A DNA stretch of 64,000 nucleotides from Soonwooa sp032078105 (GTDB lineage: Bacteria; Bacteroidota; Bacteroidia; Flavobacteriales; Weeksellaceae), in contig JBJZOS010000010.1 in the NCBI GenBank assembly GCA_046269235.1, positions 13,973-77,972 on the forward strand. Direction: 5' to 3'. The notes below the pieces were generated by a model that was not told where the DNA came from, made no database searches, and worked only from the letters and a program-made list of their open reading frames with translations. How positions within the stretch are numbered: position 1 is the first letter of the stretch; each line of letters opens with the position of its first letter. Positions 62,846-64,000 of this stretch are shown piece by piece. The position numbers and the translations under genes are program-made.

Positions 62846-63832
62846 ATGTTTACAAGAAATAGAAGACTTAGAGCTAATGCGTCTATTAGAAGTCTAATTC
62901 AAGAAACGCAACTTACAACTAACGATTTTGTGTTACCAATGTTCGTCATGGAAGGTAATAACAAAAAGGAAGCCATTTCTTCAATGCCAGGCGTTTTTCG
63001 TCAATCTTTGGATCTAACAGTTCAGCAGGTTAAAGAAAACTATGCGCTAGGTATCAAGGCTATCAACATTTATATGAAGGTTTCGGGCAACCTAAAAGAT
63101 AACACAGGAAAAGAAGCTTGGAATCCGAACGGGCTTATGCAAACGACCATTAAAGCGATAAAAGATGCAGTTCCGGAAGTTATCATTATGCCAGATGTAG
63201 CCTTGGATCCATATTCCATTTATGGTCACGATGGTATCATCCAAAACGGAAAAGTGGACAACGATTCAACTTTGGAAGCGCTTGCAAATATGTCAGTGTC
63301 ATTGGCAGAAGCAGGTGCAGACATTGTGGCACCTAGTGATATGATGGATGGCCGCGTATTGGCGATTCGAGAAGCTTTAGATGAAGCCAATTACACGGAC
63401 TGCGGAATTTTATCTTACGCTGCCAAATATGCAAGTGCATTTTACGGACCGTTCCGTAGTGCTTTGGACAGCGCACCGGTAGATTCTCAGAATATTCCTG
63501 AAGACAAAAAAACCTACCAAATGGATTTTCATAACTCTCGCGAAGCAATCACCGAGGTTTTGGATGATGTTGCCGAAGGCGCTGATATTATAATGATAAA
63601 ACCAGGAATGCCATATCTCGACATCGTTTCTAAAGTTCGCGAAATTATCACGCAGCCAATCGCAGTATACCAAGTAAGTGGCGAGTATGCCATGATAAAA
63701 GCTGCTGTGCAGAATGGTTGGTTGGACAATGACAAGGTTCTTATCGAAAGTTTGACAAGTATCAAAAGAGCTGGCGCAGATATGATTTTCACGTATGCAG
63801 CGCCAGAAGTAGCAAAACTACTTAATAAATAA
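62846..63832 (+). CDS. hemB: Delta-aminolevulinic acid dehydratase
   Basis: This 328-residue enzyme joins two aminolevulinate molecules to porphobilinogen for haem. The Schiff-base Lys lies in IIMIKPGMPYLD and a second Lys in AAKYASAFYGPF. The metal site reads DVALDPYSIYGHDG, with Asp where zinc enzymes have Cys, indicating a Mg-type enzyme. Length is normal. The GC-rich repeat element follows 18 bases after the stop. Confidence 0.97.
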   Translation: MFTRNRRLRANASIRSLIQETQLTTNDFVLPMFVMEGNNKKEAISSMPGVFRQSLDLTVQQVKENYALGIKAINIYMKVSGNLKDNTGKEAWNPNGLMQTTIKAIKDAVPEVIIMPDVALDPYSIYGHDGIIQNGKVDNDSTLEALANMSVSLAEAGADIVAPSDMMDGRVLAIREALDEANYTDCGILSYAAKYASAFYGPFRSALDSAPVDSQNIPEDKKTYQMDFHNSREAITEVLDDVAEGADIIMIKPGMPYLDIVSKVREIITQPIAVYQVSGEYAMIKAAVQNGWLDNDKVLIESLTSIKRAGADMIFTYAAPEVAKLLNK

Positions 63833-63850
63833 TTTTTTTAGGAGCTTAAT

Positions 63851-63926
63851 CCCGCTGTCCGCTATATCTTTTGTTGCGGGGCTTTCGCTCCGCTCCGCCG
63901 ACGCAACAAAAGGATGCCGCTTCCAT
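63851..63926. repeat. GC-rich palindromic repeat element, copy 2
   Basis: The ends are identical to copy 1, in the opposite orientation (left end 63851-63871, right end 63909-63926). The core is a different hairpin: TTTTGTTGCG with CGCAACAAAA around a GC-rich loop. It follows hemB. The final 74 bases of the window hold nothing I recognise. Confidence 0.85.
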
Positions 63927-64000
63927 GGTAAGTTTGCATTAGGATAATTAAGGAAGTAAATTAGTTGATAATATTAACTAGAAAGAAAAACAGCAGGAGT

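Overview
The window is a low-GC chromosomal segment from a member of the Bacteroidota, class Flavobacteriia. The best fit is a Chryseobacterium-like Weeksellaceae genome; the genus is inferred. Evidence: the gldK-gldL-gldM-gldN cluster of the type IX secretion system (T9SS), PorX, PorZ, T9SS C-terminal sorting domains, a PUR/DUF3276 protein, DUF4270, and Bacteroidota-type promoters (TTTG, then about 17-21 bases, then TAnnTTTG). There are about 60 protein genes, four tRNAs, one clear cobalamin riboswitch and one candidate SAM-related leader. I see no prophage, insertion sequence, CRISPR array or defence island.

Layout. 0-9.6 kb: end of a SIMPL-domain gene, a 7-base tandem repeat, dtd, a Rieske-like lipoprotein, greA with an attenuator-like hairpin in its leader, a HIT protein, clpX, a T9SS cargo protein, a TlpA-like thioredoxin, tRNA-Met, a DUF3276 protein and an ABC exporter. 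9.7-22 kb: mqo and two small genes; an opposing run of two split 5'-nucleotidase halves, porZ and recO; dapA, a GNAT enzyme, an NhaC-family transporter and recG. The transporter has a structured leader that may be an S-box relative joined to a 14-codon upstream ORF. 22-31 kb: thioredoxin, three consecutive POT peptide transporters, a secreted unknown and a DPP4-like peptidase. 31-36.5 kb: small unknowns, mtaB, an FKBP-like lipoprotein, an S4 protein, aroK, a Lys-Leu-Lys tRNA cluster and panC. 36.6-46 kb: a GlgA-like protein, a DUF4270 lipoprotein, glmS and gldKLMN. 46-54.4 kb: FAD oxidoreductase, LURP-one protein, TPR protein, UPF0126 channel, exonuclease III, porX, rng, a 30-residue basic protein and HU. 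54.4-64 kb: mutY, a cobalamin riboswitch with btuB and a beta-propeller lipoprotein, ndh, trmD, an Lrp regulator, deoC, a small T9SS-domain protein and hemB.

How the genes work together. T9SS is the main theme: the motor and ring (GldKLMN), its regulator (PorX), the surface protein PorZ and at least two proteins with C-terminal sorting domains. Peptide use is a second theme: three POT transporters lie beside a dipeptidyl peptidase. Vitamin B12 uptake is a riboswitch-controlled unit. Most other genes are housekeeping: tRNA modification and quality control, RNA decay, DNA repair, cofactor and cell-wall precursor synthesis.

The items most worth a second look are the NhaC leader, two copies of a GC-rich palindromic element with identical ends and different cores, the greA leader hairpin, the tiny basic-protein gene between HU and rng, and the altered ligand motif in the Rieske-like lipoprotein.
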